Source: Roseicella frigidaeris
Lineage (GTDB): Bacteria; Pseudomonadota; Alphaproteobacteria; Acetobacterales; Acetobacteraceae
Direction: 5' to 3'
Assembly (NCBI RefSeq): GCF_003258945.1
Contig: NZ_QLIX01000017.1
Coordinates: 1-64,000, forward strand
Length of the DNA stretch: 64,000 bases
Part shown: positions 1-7,794 of the stretch, in pieces
How positions within the stretch are numbered: position 1 is the stretch's first letter
Layout: each line of letters opens with the position of its first letter
Translations under genes and position numbers: made by a program
Notes under the pieces: generated by a model
Database searches by the model: none
What the model was told of the DNA's origin: nothing
Seen by the model: the letters and a program-made list of their open reading frames with translations, nothing else

Positions 1-60
1 AACGCCCATTCCTCCTCGCTCGTGTCGGTCGGATAGCAATATCGCCGCAGCTCAGTACAC

Positions 61-78
61 ATCCCATATATTTGGGAT
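61..78. promoter_or_regulatory. AT-rich short palindrome
   Basis: Six-base arms (ATCCCA at 61-66, TGGGAT at 73-78) flank an AT-only hexamer, in the most AT-rich stretch near the left end. It could be an operator or part of a promoter for a gene lying to the left of the window. No target gene is visible. Confidence 0.25.
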
Positions 79-101
79 CAACTCGGTCCGTAACACGCTC
101 T

Positions 102-195
102 AGGGCGCTTCCCCTGGACACCGGTTCAGGGGAAGCGCCCTGGACTAGTGTTGTCAGAGCATCTTCACCCGATCAGGCGAGTCCAGCTGATCGGG
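102..195. repeat. Dispersed palindromic repeat, family A, copy 1
   Basis: Two consecutive inverted repeats. The first has 18-base arms at 102-119 and 124-141 with one mismatch around a 4-base loop. The second has 9-base arms (CCCGATCAG at 168-176, CTGATCGGG at 187-195). The same pair occurs in the opposite orientation at 54685-54780, with the same linker sequence around AGCATCTTCACCC. It looks like an intergenic palindromic repeat able to fold as RNA or DNA; its function is unknown. Confidence 0.75.
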
Positions 196-202
196 ATCTG
201 CT

Positions 203-306
203 CCAGACCGTGATCCGCTCACACGGCTTCGCGGATCATGGTCCAGGCCATCGTTTGGTCGCGTGATCCACGCCTTCGGTGGGTCCACCTCAAGCGATCA
301 CGCTTT
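203..306 (-). repeat. Dispersed repeat, family B, copy 1
   Basis: About 102 bp that recur at 32672-32782, twice in tandem at 48736-48940 and in degenerate form at 12895-13006. Shared blocks include GCGGATCATGGTCCAGGCC and CGCCTTCGGTG. Part of the unit is self-complementary (GATCCGC with GCGGATC). Strand is given relative to the tandem pair at 48.7 kb. No ORF is shared between copies, so it is a non-coding interspersed repeat. Confidence 0.75.
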
Positions 307-387
307 AGGACGTTCCCCGCAAACCCGCTTCGCGGCTTTGCGGGGACCCCATGGGATCCCCTCGCCGGCCCGAGGCGCCGCTTCGCG

Positions 388-975
388 TCAGGGCACGACC
401 TCGATGCTGATGCCCTCGACGATGGTCACCTGCACCCGGTCGCCGGGCCGCAGCCGGCGGGCGAAGTCGCGCATCTTCTGGTCGCGCAGCGACACGGTCT
501 GGGTCTGGCCCTGCGGCCCGGTGACGGTGACCGCGTTGTTGCGCCGGTCGACCGCGTTCACCGTGACCGGCAGGCGCAGGCTGCGCACATAGGTGGCGCC
601 CGGCAGCGCCCCGGGCGGCGCGACGGCCGCGCCCTCGCCCGCCACGGGCGGCAGGCCCGGCGCATCGGGCGGGGTCAGCGCCACCGCCACGGATTGCGTC
701 ACCCGCGTCACCACCCGGTCGCCGGCCTTGACCTGCGGCAGGTTGCGCACGCGCTGGCCGAGGAAGAGCGTGGTGAGCGTGCCGTCCTCGCTGCGGAGGA
801 TGACCGACCGTTCGCGCTGGTCGACCGCCTCGATCACCGAGACCGCCTCGGCGGAGCGGGAGACGGCGGCCGGCGCAGGCGGCCGCTGCGCCGCCGCCGG
901 CCCGGCCGGGACCGGCAGGGCGAGGACGGCAAGGGCCAAGGGGGCAAGGGCCAAGGATGGGCGCAGGATCGGCAT
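388..975 (-). CDS. Small exported protein of unknown function
   Basis: A 195-residue protein with an N-terminal signal peptide (hydrophobic residues about 7-30, Ala-rich with a probable AAA-type cleavage site). The start at 975 is chosen because a GGAGGA ribosome binding site lies just upstream; the frame extends further but without a binding site. The mature part holds two similar beta-rich halves, each with an N-A-V-T/V-T-type strand pattern and a late G-D-R-V motif. This suggests an internal duplication of a small barrel or SH3-like fold. I do not recognise a named family. It probably acts in the periplasm. The neighbouring KefF/KefC pair is transcribed divergently about 170 bp away. Confidence 0.7.
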   Translation of the reverse strand: MPILRPSLALAPLALAVLALPVPAGPAAAQRPPAPAAVSRSAEAVSVIEAVDQRERSVILRSEDGTLTTLFLGQRVRNLPQVKAGDRVVTRVTQSVAVALTPPDAPGLPPVAGEGAAVAPPGALPGATYVRSLRLPVTVNAVDRRNNAVTVTGPQGQTQTVSLRDQKMRDFARRLRPGDRVQVTIVEGISIEVVP

Positions 976-1145
976 GGGCTCTCCTCCTCGTTGCGGCCCA
1001 CCGCGATCCCGGCAGCGCCAGGCGGCAATCTGGCAGCCCGCGGCGGGCGGCGCCATATCGTTCCGGCCGGACCGCCTGCCGACGGCCCCGCTTGACCCGC
1101 CCCGCCGCCGCCGCCAAGGCTCGGCGGCTCCCGCAAGGTCCCCCC

Positions 1146-1730
1146 ATGCCCCGGCGCATCCTCGTCCTGCTCGCCCATCCGGCGCATCGCCGCTCCCGCG
1201 CCAATGCGGCGCTGCGCCGCGCCGCGGGCGAGGTGGAGGGCGCGACCCTGCACGACCTCTACGAGACCTATCCCGACTTCCTGATCGACGTGGACCGCGA
1301 GCAGGCGCTGCTGCGCGAGCACGACGTCATCGTCCTGCAACACCCGATCTACTGGTATTCCTGCCCCGCCATCCTGAAGGAATGGCTCGACCTCGTCCTC
1401 GAGCACGGCTTCGCCTATGGCCATGCCGGCACCGCCCTGGCCGGGAAGGCGCTGCTCTCGGCCGTCACCGCGGGCGGCACGGAGACGGCCTATGGGCCGG
1501 CCGGGCTGAACCGCCACAGCCTCGCCGATTTCCTGCGGCCCTTCGAGGCGACGGCGCATCTCTGCCGCATGCGCTGGCTGCCGCCCTTCATCGTGCATGG
1601 CACGCATCTGCTCGATGCCGCGGCGCTGGCCCGGCAGGCCGGTGCCTACCAGGCGCTGCTGCGGGAGCTGCGGGAGGCGCCGGCGGCGCCACGGCCGGCG
1701 CCCCCGGCGGCCGCGGCGGGGAGGGCCTGA
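1146..1730 (+). CDS. KefF/KefG-type NAD(P)H quinone oxidoreductase
   Basis: A 194-residue flavodoxin-fold protein of the NAD(P)H dehydrogenase (quinone) family that serves as the cytoplasmic ancillary subunit of glutathione-gated K+ efflux systems. It opens with the strand and loop RRILVLLAHPAHRRS, the FMN phosphate-binding region. It also carries the family signature HPIYWYSCPAILKEWLD followed by G-F-A-Y-G. Length matches KefF/KefG (about 180-190 residues). The ATG at 1146 starts the first beta strand; the frame upstream has no family sequence. The stop lies 2 bp before the GTG of the downstream antiporter, so the two are almost certainly cotranscribed and translationally coupled. The exact subtype (F or G) cannot be set from sequence alone. 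Confidence 0.85.
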   Translation: MPRRILVLLAHPAHRRSRANAALRRAAGEVEGATLHDLYETYPDFLIDVDREQALLREHDVIVLQHPIYWYSCPAILKEWLDLVLEHGFAYGHAGTALAGKALLSAVTAGGTETAYGPAGLNRHSLADFLRPFEATAHLCRMRWLPPFIVHGTHLLDAAALARQAGAYQALLRELREAPAAPRPAPPAAAAGRA

Positions 1731-1732
1731 GC

Positions 1733-3628
1733 GTGGACGGCGGCTTGCTCGCCCAGGCTTTCGTCTATCTCTGCGCCGCCGTGCTGGCGGTGCCGATCGC
1801 CAGGCGGCTCGGCCTCGGCGCGGTCCTCGGCTACCTGCTCGCCGGCGTCCTCATCGGGCCCTTCGGCCTGCGGCTGGCCGGCGACGCCGCCGCGGCGCTG
1901 CATTTCGCCGAGTTCGGCGTGGTGATGATGCTCTTCCTCGTCGGGCTCGAGCTGCAGCCCGCCCGGCTCTGGGCGCTGCGCGGGCCGGTGCTCGGCGCCG
2001 GCGGGCTGCAGGTGGGGCTGACGACGCTCGCCATCGCCGGACTCGGCCTCGCCCTCGGCGCGGAGTGGCGCGTGGCGCTGGCCGCCGGCCTCATCCTCGC
2101 CATGTCCTCGACCGCGATCGCGCTGCAGATCCTCGCCGAGCGCGGGCTGCTGCGCACGGCGGGCGGGGAGACCGCCTTCGCCGTGCTGCTCTTCCAGGAC
2201 GTCGCGGTGATCCCGATCCTGACCGTGCTGCCGCTGCTTGCCACGCTGCCGGCGACCGCGGGCGCGGCGCCGCACGACGCGGCCTGGATCAGCGGCCTGC
2301 CGGGCTGGGGCCAGGCGCTCGCCGTGCTCGGCGCCGTCGCCTTCGTCGTCGGCGGCGGCCGGCTGCTGACCCGGCCGGCCTTCCGCCTGATCGCCGAGAC
2401 GCGGCTGCGCGAGATCTTCACCGCCTCCGCCCTGCTGCTGGTGATCGGCATCGCGCTGCTGATGCAGGCGGTCGGGCTCTCCCCGGCGCTCGGCGCCTTC
2501 CTCGCCGGGGTGGTGCTGGCGGACAGCGAGTTCCAGCACGAGCTGGAGGGCGATATCGAGCCCTTCAAGGGGCTGCTGCTCGGCCTGTTCTTCCTCTCGG
2601 TCGGCGCCGGCATCGACTTCGCCCAGGTCGCCGCGGCGCCGTTCGCCGTCGCCGGGCTGGTGCTGCTGCTGGTGCTCGCCAAGGCGGCGGTGCTGGCCGG
2701 CCTGGGCCTCGCCGCGCGTCGGCCGCGGCCGGAGGTGCTGCTGGTGACGCTGCTGCTCGCCCAGGGCGGCGAGTTCGCCTTCGTGCTGCTGGCCTTCGCG
2801 GTGCAGAACGGCGTGCTGCCCGAGGCGGAGGCGGGCCTGCTGGTCGCGGTGGTCGCCCTCTCCATGCCGGTGACGCCGCTGCTGATGCTGGCCTATGGCC
2901 GGCTCGCCGACCGGCTGGCGGCGCGCGACCTGCCGCCCGAGCCGGATGCGATCGAGCCGCAGGGCAGCGTGGTCATCGCCGGCTTCGGCCGCTTCGGCCA
3001 GATCGTCGGGCGGCTGCTGCTGGCGCATGGCCATCCGGTGACGGTGCTCGACCACGACATGGACACGATCGAGCAGCTCCGCCGCTTCGGCTTCCGCGTC
3101 TTCTACGGCGATGCCACGCGGCTCGACCTGCTGCAGGCGGCGGGCGCGGCGGAGGCGGCGGTGATCGTGGTGGCGACCGATGCGCGCGAGGCGACGGATG
3201 CCATCCTCGACACGGCGCGGCGGCATTTCCCCCGGGCGCGGGTGCTGGCGCGGGCCTTCGACCGCGGCCATGCCTATGCGCTCATGGAGGCGGGCGCGCA
3301 TCTGGTGGTGCGCGAGACCTTCGCCGCCGCGCTCGAGACCGGCGTCGAGGCGCTGCGCTGCCTCGGCATGCCGGCCTATGAGGCCGAGCGGGCCGGCCGG
3401 CTCTTCCGCCGCCACGACAGGCGGGCGATGGAGCGCCTGGCGCCGGTGCGCGACGATGCCCGGCGCTACGGCCTGGCGGTGCGCGAGGCCTCGCAGCGCC
3501 TCCTCGAGGTGCTGGAGCGCGACCGGGCGCGTGGCCAGGCGGCGCCGGACGAGGGCTGGGACGCCACCGCCCTGCGGGAGGAGGCGCGGCAGCAGGCGGG
3601 CGGGCAGGATGCGGCGACTTCGGGTTGA
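1733..3628 (+). CDS. KefB/KefC-type monovalent cation:proton antiporter
   Basis: A 631-residue CPA2 antiporter. The N-terminal two-thirds hold about 12-13 hydrophobic segments, including the family blocks GLGAVLGYLLAGVLIGP and GLFFLSVGAGIDF. A cytoplasmic TrkA-N (RCK) domain follows, with a Rossmann loop GFGRFGQ and an acidic strand end (VLDHDMD) that bind nucleotide. A charged tail follows. In KefC systems the RCK domain keeps the channel shut with glutathione, and electrophile adducts open it to acidify the cytoplasm. The GTG at 1733 begins directly after the kefF-like stop and in the right frame for the first membrane helix. The pairing with an ancillary oxidoreductase supports a Kef role rather than a plain Na+/H+ exchanger. 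Confidence 0.9.
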   Translation: MDGGLLAQAFVYLCAAVLAVPIARRLGLGAVLGYLLAGVLIGPFGLRLAGDAAAALHFAEFGVVMMLFLVGLELQPARLWALRGPVLGAGGLQVGLTTLAIAGLGLALGAEWRVALAAGLILAMSSTAIALQILAERGLLRTAGGETAFAVLLFQDVAVIPILTVLPLLATLPATAGAAPHDAAWISGLPGWGQALAVLGAVAFVVGGGRLLTRPAFRLIAETRLREIFTASALLLVIGIALLMQAVGLSPALGAFLAGVVLADSEFQHELEGDIEPFKGLLLGLFFLSVGAGIDFAQVAAAPFAVAGLVLLLVLAKAAVLAGLGLAARRPRPEVLLVTLLLAQGGEFAFVLLAFAVQNGVLPEAEAGLLVAVVALSMPVTPLLMLAYGRLADRLAARDLPPEPDAIEPQGSVVIAGFGRFGQIVGRLLLAHGHPVTVLDHDMDTIEQLRRFGFRVFYGDATRLDLLQAAGAAEAAVIVVATDAREATDAILDTARRHFPRARVLARAFDRGHAYALMEAGAHLVVRETFAAALETGVEALRCLGMPAYEAERAGRLFRRHDRRAMERLAPVRDDARRYGLAVREASQRLLEVLERDRARGQAAPDEGWDATALREEARQQAGGQDAATSG

Positions 3629-3781
3629 ACTGGGACGGATCGCCATGCCGCTGATCTTTCATGCCCTTGAATGGTTTTGCGCCCTGCCTGATTTTGCAAG
3701 GTGAGTGCGCCACCAGGGATGCCCGGCATGAAGGCCTTCCCCGCTGCGGGATTGACACGAAACGACGAGATCGAGCCACGC

Positions 3782-5302
3782 ATGACCGAGGCCCCCGCCG
3801 AGCGCCTGGCCGTTCTGCATCGCCATCGCCTGCCCGGAGCGGAGGAGGGGGAGTTGCATCGCCTGGCGGCCCTGGCCGCCGATGTGCTGGATGCCGGGAT
3901 CGCGGTGATCGCCGTGCTGGAGGCCGAGCGGCAATGGCCGGTCGCCCGCGTCGGGCTGCGCGGCGAGGCCATGCCCTGGCCGGCGGTGGTCTCGGGCCTG
4001 GCGCTCGCGGCGGCGCCGGGCCAGGTGCTGGTCGTGCCCGATGCCGCGCGGGACCCGCGCTTCGCCGGCGAGGCGCCGGGCGAGGGCCTGCCGGCGATCC
4101 GCTTCCTCGCCGGCGTGCCGCTGCGCCCGCCGGGCGGCCCGGCCTTCGGCACGCTCTGCATCGCCGATGCGCGGCCACGGCCGGCCGGCCTCTCCGAGCC
4201 GGAGCGGCGGCGGCTGCTGGCGCTGGCCGCGCTGACGACGGATGCGATGGAGCTGCGGCTGCAGGCGCGCCGGGCGCAGGAGGCGGCCGAGGCGGAGGCG
4301 AGGCTGCGCCAGGCGCAGGAGGCGGCCGGGGTGGTGGCCTTCGAGGCGACCTCCGGCAGCAGCCCCACGCATGCCCCGCTCGGCGCGCTGCGGCGGCTGC
4401 TCGGCCTGAGCGAGACGGTGCCGCTCACGCTGCGCGGCGAGGCGGTGAGCGCGCATCCGGAGGAGCGGCCGCGGCTCGAGATGGTGGCCTCCCGGCTCGC
4501 CGCCGAGGGGGGCAGCCTGCTGGAGGAGTTCCGGGTGACCACCCGCGACGGCGCCACCCTCTGGGCGCAGGTGCAGGCCGAGACGCAATTCGGCGCGCAG
4601 GACGATCCCGCCGCCTGGCGCCTTTCCGGCCTGCTGCGCGACGTGACGGAGCGGCGCCGGGCGGATGAGCGGCAGCTCTTCATGACGCGGGAGCTCGACC
4701 ATCGCGCCAAGAACGCGCTCGCCGTCGTGCTGGCGGCGCTGCGCCTGACCCCGGCGGCGGATCCCCGCAGCTACGCCGTCGCCGTCGAGGGCCGGGTCGC
4801 GGCGCTGGCCCGGGCGCACACGCTGCTGACCGAGAAGCGCTGGGCCGGGGTGGAGCTGCGCGACCTGGTCGCCGGCGAGCTGCGCGCCTTCCTCGGCCCG
4901 GTCGAGGCGGTGCCGCCGCCGCGGGCGGGCCTCGACGGGCCGCCGGTGCTGCTGCTGCCGCAGGCGGCGCAGCCCCTCTCCATGGCGCTGCATGAGCTGA
5001 CGACCAATGCGGTCAAGCATGGCGCGCTCTCGGTCCCGGGCGGGCGCATCGCCGTCGGCTGGGCGCTGGAGCCGGGCCGCACCGGGGTGCGGCTGCTCTG
5101 GGTGGAGACCGGCGGCCCGCCGCTCGCCGGCCCGCCGTCGCGCCTGCGCTTCGGCTCGCGCGTCATGCGGGGCACGGTGATGGACCAGCTCGGCGGCCAG
5201 CTCCTGCTGCGCTGGCCGCAGAGCGGGCTGGTCTGCGAGATGGTGCTGCCCGCCGGGCGCGTCCTGGCGGAGCCGGGCGCGGCCGGGCGGCTGGGGCCCT
5301 GA
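3782..5302 (+). CDS. GAF-PAS sensor histidine kinase, HWE family
   Basis: A 506-residue soluble sensor kinase. Residues about 20-160 form a GAF-like domain (FLAGVPLRPPGGPAFGTLCI is the typical GAF strand pair). About 175-295 is a PAS fold with its PAC-type end (SGLLRDVTERRR). The kinase part has the HWE phosphoacceptor helix ELDHRAKNAL with His307. It also has the N box HELTTNAVKHGALS and the W-x-E motif (WVETGGP). No membrane segment or signal peptide is seen, so sensing is cytoplasmic. HWE kinases are abundant in Alphaproteobacteria and often feed the general stress response; that link is inference. The ATG at 3782 starts the conserved region; an in-frame ATG at 3701 is less likely. No response regulator is adjacent. 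Confidence 0.88.
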   Translation: MTEAPAERLAVLHRHRLPGAEEGELHRLAALAADVLDAGIAVIAVLEAERQWPVARVGLRGEAMPWPAVVSGLALAAAPGQVLVVPDAARDPRFAGEAPGEGLPAIRFLAGVPLRPPGGPAFGTLCIADARPRPAGLSEPERRRLLALAALTTDAMELRLQARRAQEAAEAEARLRQAQEAAGVVAFEATSGSSPTHAPLGALRRLLGLSETVPLTLRGEAVSAHPEERPRLEMVASRLAAEGGSLLEEFRVTTRDGATLWAQVQAETQFGAQDDPAAWRLSGLLRDVTERRRADERQLFMTRELDHRAKNALAVVLAALRLTPAADPRSYAVAVEGRVAALARAHTLLTEKRWAGVELRDLVAGELRAFLGPVEAVPPPRAGLDGPPVLLLPQAAQPLSMALHELTTNAVKHGALSVPGGRIAVGWALEPGRTGVRLLWVETGGPPLAGPPSRLRFGSRVMRGTVMDQLGGQLLLRWPQSGLVCEMVLPAGRVLAEPGAAGRLGP

Positions 5303-5433
5303 TCCCTGGTGCGCGAAGTCCCGACCTGCGGCCCGCGGGGCCGAGCGCCCGGATGGGCGCCGCGCGTCGCGCCGGACGGCGCGACGGCCCAGGCAAGCCG
5401 GAGGGTTGCGCCCGGCGTCTGAGGGGCGCGCCC

Positions 5434-5745
5434 TCAGGGCGGGATGTCGACCTCGAGCAGCGGCGCGTGCTGCTGCGCGCCGTAGACATCCGTGTCGCCG
5501 ATCTCGCCCGCCGGCACCAGGCGCGGCAGCGTCGCCTTGAAGGCGCGGCCGGCGGGATAGGGGGTGAAGAGCACATCCGCCTCGGCGACGCCGTAGAGCC
5601 GGGCGAAGAGCGCCGGGCCGAGCACCCCGCTCGCCCGCACCCGCTCGAAGGTCGCGTCGTCGGCGAAGACCACGTCGATGGTCAGCTCGAAGGGCCCGGC
5701 ATTCTTGCTCTTGCAGACCTGGGCGATGTCCCGGATCAGCGCCAT
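5434..5745 (-). CDS. DUF4387 family protein
   Basis: A 103-residue protein recognisable as DUF4387 by its opening IRDIAQVCKSKNAGPFELTI, the central ADVLFTPY and the late GDTDVYGAQQHAPLL. A strong GGAGGAAGG binding site precedes the ATG. It lies 31 bp downstream of the AtuA-family gene in the same orientation, an arrangement common for these two families, and probably forms a two-gene operon with it. DUF4387 proteins behave like a small companion domain of AtuA-type proteins. No catalytic residues are established and the substrate here is unknown. Confidence 0.8.
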   Translation of the reverse strand: MALIRDIAQVCKSKNAGPFELTIDVVFADDATFERVRASGVLGPALFARLYGVAEADVLFTPYPAGRAFKATLPRLVPAGEIGDTDVYGAQQHAPLLEVDIPP

Positions 5746-5776
5746 GCCTTCCTCCCCTGCCCGGCCCTGCGCATCG

Positions 5777-7135
5777 CTACACCCGCTCGTGCTCGATCGG
5801 GAACAGCGCGCAGGGGTCCTCGGTCTCGATCACATGCGCCATGCTGAAGCGGTAGACCTCGCCGGCCATGAGGTCGCTCGGCGAGAAGGGGATCGCCATG
5901 TTGCCCTCCTTGCAGAGCCGACCGGGGAAGTCGCAATGCAGCATCGAGGTGCGGGCGAGCGCGATGACGGCGGCGGCGATCTCGGCATCCTCGCCGACCA
6001 CGTCGATCAGGAAGCCGATCTCGTGGCCGGGGGCGTCGCGCCGCGGCTCGCGCGCGCCCATCACCCCGTCCAGCCCGTAGCGGTGGATGGTCAGGCGCCA
6101 GGCCTCGGGGCCGATCTCGAGATCCCGCGCCTTCTCGGCGACCAGCGCCCGCACCCGGTCGAGGAAGCCGGGCAGCTGGCCGATCAGCCCCGGGTCGCGC
6201 GTGCCGGCGAAGCTGACGGCGCGGTGGCCGAGCCGCTCCGCCGCCTCGAGCTTCACCGTATAGGTCGCGGCCGGCTGCCAGCGCATGCCGGTGACGAGCG
6301 TCGCCCGTGGCGAGACCGCCTCGAAGCGGCAGTCGCTGGTGTCGAGCACGCCGCCCGGCTCGACATGGCGGATCGGCGAGGCGTTCTCGTGCAGCGAATG
6401 GTTGGCGACCGAGAGCGGCGTGCAGGCGCGCTCGCCCATCGGCTCGCAGATGACGCCGTCCTCGCGCACCGTCACCATCAGGCAGTCCGGCCCCTTCGGC
6501 AGCGCCGGCGCGGCGCCGCATTCCAGCATCTTGCCGGCATACCAGGCCTGGGCCGGGGGAAGCTGCGCCCGCAGCGCATGCGCGGCGAAGGGCGCCGGGT
6601 CGGAGCTGCGGCCGCCGAGCACCACCTGCGCCCCCTCGTCGAGCGCCCGCATATAGGGCTCCGGCCCGCAGAGGCCGACGATGCGGGTGGCGCGCTCGAT
6701 GGTCGCCGCGGCCAGCGGCGGCATGCGGCCGAGCGGCCGGATGCGGCCCTCGCGCCGGCCCGCCTCGATGCGCGCCTTCGGCTGCTCGCTGTGGATCAGC
6801 GCCATCGGGAAATGCAGCCCCTCCTCGCGCGCGATGTCGCGGACCATCTGCGCGACGAGCTGCAGATGCGGCTCGCCGCCGGCGCCGCCGCAGGTGCCGA
6901 TCAGCATGGGCAGCCGGTGCGCCACGGCGGCGCGCAGCATCAGCCGCAGGTCGCGCTTCATGGCGCGCAGCGAGACGAAGGGCTGGCCGCTGCCGAGGTA
7001 GTAGGGGCCGGGATCGCTGCTGCCGCCGTCGCAGCCGAGCATGTCGACGCCGCGCGCCAGCGCCGCCTGCAGCGCCGCCTCGGGATAGCCGTAGCCGAGG
7101 ATGCCGCTGACCGAGACCATGCGGGTTTCGCGCAT
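5777..7135 (-). CDS. AtuA-family (DUF1446) acyclic terpene utilization-type protein
   Basis: A 452-residue cytoplasmic protein of the AtuA/DUF1446 family. Hallmarks are the N-terminal GCDGGSSDPGPYYLGSG, the LIGTCGGAGGEPH block, VVLGGRSSDPAPFAA and GAEW-less C-terminal strands ending near HVIETEDP. In Pseudomonas, AtuA is needed for citronellol/geraniol catabolism, but the biochemical step is not defined. Most family members lie in unrelated organic-acid contexts, so terpene use should not be assumed. The start at 7135 follows GAAGGAG; the frame continues 31 codons upstream without family sequence. It is followed by DUF4387 and divergent from a MarR regulator 136 bp away, which probably controls it. 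Confidence 0.82.
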   Translation of the reverse strand: MRETRMVSVSGILGYGYPEAALQAALARGVDMLGCDGGSSDPGPYYLGSGQPFVSLRAMKRDLRLMLRAAVAHRLPMLIGTCGGAGGEPHLQLVAQMVRDIAREEGLHFPMALIHSEQPKARIEAGRREGRIRPLGRMPPLAAATIERATRIVGLCGPEPYMRALDEGAQVVLGGRSSDPAPFAAHALRAQLPPAQAWYAGKMLECGAAPALPKGPDCLMVTVREDGVICEPMGERACTPLSVANHSLHENASPIRHVEPGGVLDTSDCRFEAVSPRATLVTGMRWQPAATYTVKLEAAERLGHRAVSFAGTRDPGLIGQLPGFLDRVRALVAEKARDLEIGPEAWRLTIHRYGLDGVMGAREPRRDAPGHEIGFLIDVVGEDAEIAAAVIALARTSMLHCDFPGRLCKEGNMAIPFSPSDLMAGEVYRFSMAHVIETEDPCALFPIEHERV

Positions 7136-7271
7136 CGCCGCGTCTCCTTCCCCTCCCGCCCCCCGGTCTGCCGCCGGGGCCGGCGGGCCAGGATGCGTCG
7201 CCCCAGGGGCGAGCGATAGCCCCTTCATTTCCTAGCTTCCTCATTATTCCCTCGCCCTCTAGACTCGCCCG

Positions 7272-7766
7272 ATGCGGGACGGGTCCTCTCTCGCCCACGC
7301 CCAGTGGCGGCTGGGCATCCTCATTGCGCAGATCGCGCGGCGATGGCGCGCGCGGCTCGACCAGAGGATCGCCGAGTACGGGCTCACCGAGGCGCGCTGG
7401 CTGGCGCTGCTGGCGATCTCCCGCGACGGCGAGGGCATGACCCAGAAGGACCTCGCCGGCCGGCTGCTGATCGAGGGCCCCACCCTGGTCCGCACCCTCG
7501 ACTGGCTGGAGGGCGAGGGGCTGGTCGAGCGCCGCGAGGCGCCGCATGACCGCCGCGCCAAGACCCTGCACCTGACCGCCGAGGCGCGGCCGCTGATCCA
7601 CCGCATCGAGGCGGCGGCGACCGGGGTGCGGGCGGAGATCCTGGCCGGCATCCCGGAGGCGGACCTCGCCGCCTGCCTGCGGGTGCTGGAGCAGGTGGCC
7701 CAGGGCCTCGCCATCGCCAGCCCGCCGCCGCCGCCCGAGGCCCTGCCGGCCAGCCGGACCGCCTGA
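7272..7766 (+). CDS. MarR/SlyA family transcriptional regulator
   Basis: A 164-residue winged-helix regulator. Residues about 10-45 form the dimerisation helix, about 58-100 the helix-turn-helix (GMTQKDLAGRLLIEGPTLVRTLDWLE), and about 103-120 the wing with the family hallmark DRRAKTLHLT. The C-terminal Pro/Ala tail looks disordered. MarR proteins usually repress a divergent gene and release DNA on binding an aromatic or phenolic ligand. Here the divergent neighbour is the AtuA/DUF4387 pair across a 136-bp gap whose right half (about 7220-7265) is locally AT-rich and probably holds both promoters and the operator. There is no clear Shine-Dalgarno sequence before the ATG. Confidence 0.85.
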   Translation: MRDGSSLAHAQWRLGILIAQIARRWRARLDQRIAEYGLTEARWLALLAISRDGEGMTQKDLAGRLLIEGPTLVRTLDWLEGEGLVERREAPHDRRAKTLHLTAEARPLIHRIEAAATGVRAEILAGIPEADLAACLRVLEQVAQGLAIASPPPPPEALPASRTA

Positions 7767-7794
7767 TGCCCGCCGGCGTTGGGCGGCAGGCCGG

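Noticed and set aside
1-25. Possible start of a leftward gene (ATG on the minus strand at 9-7 with GAGGAGG beside it)
   Set aside because: Only three codons are in view and the spacing from the purine-rich site to the ATG is too short to be convincing.
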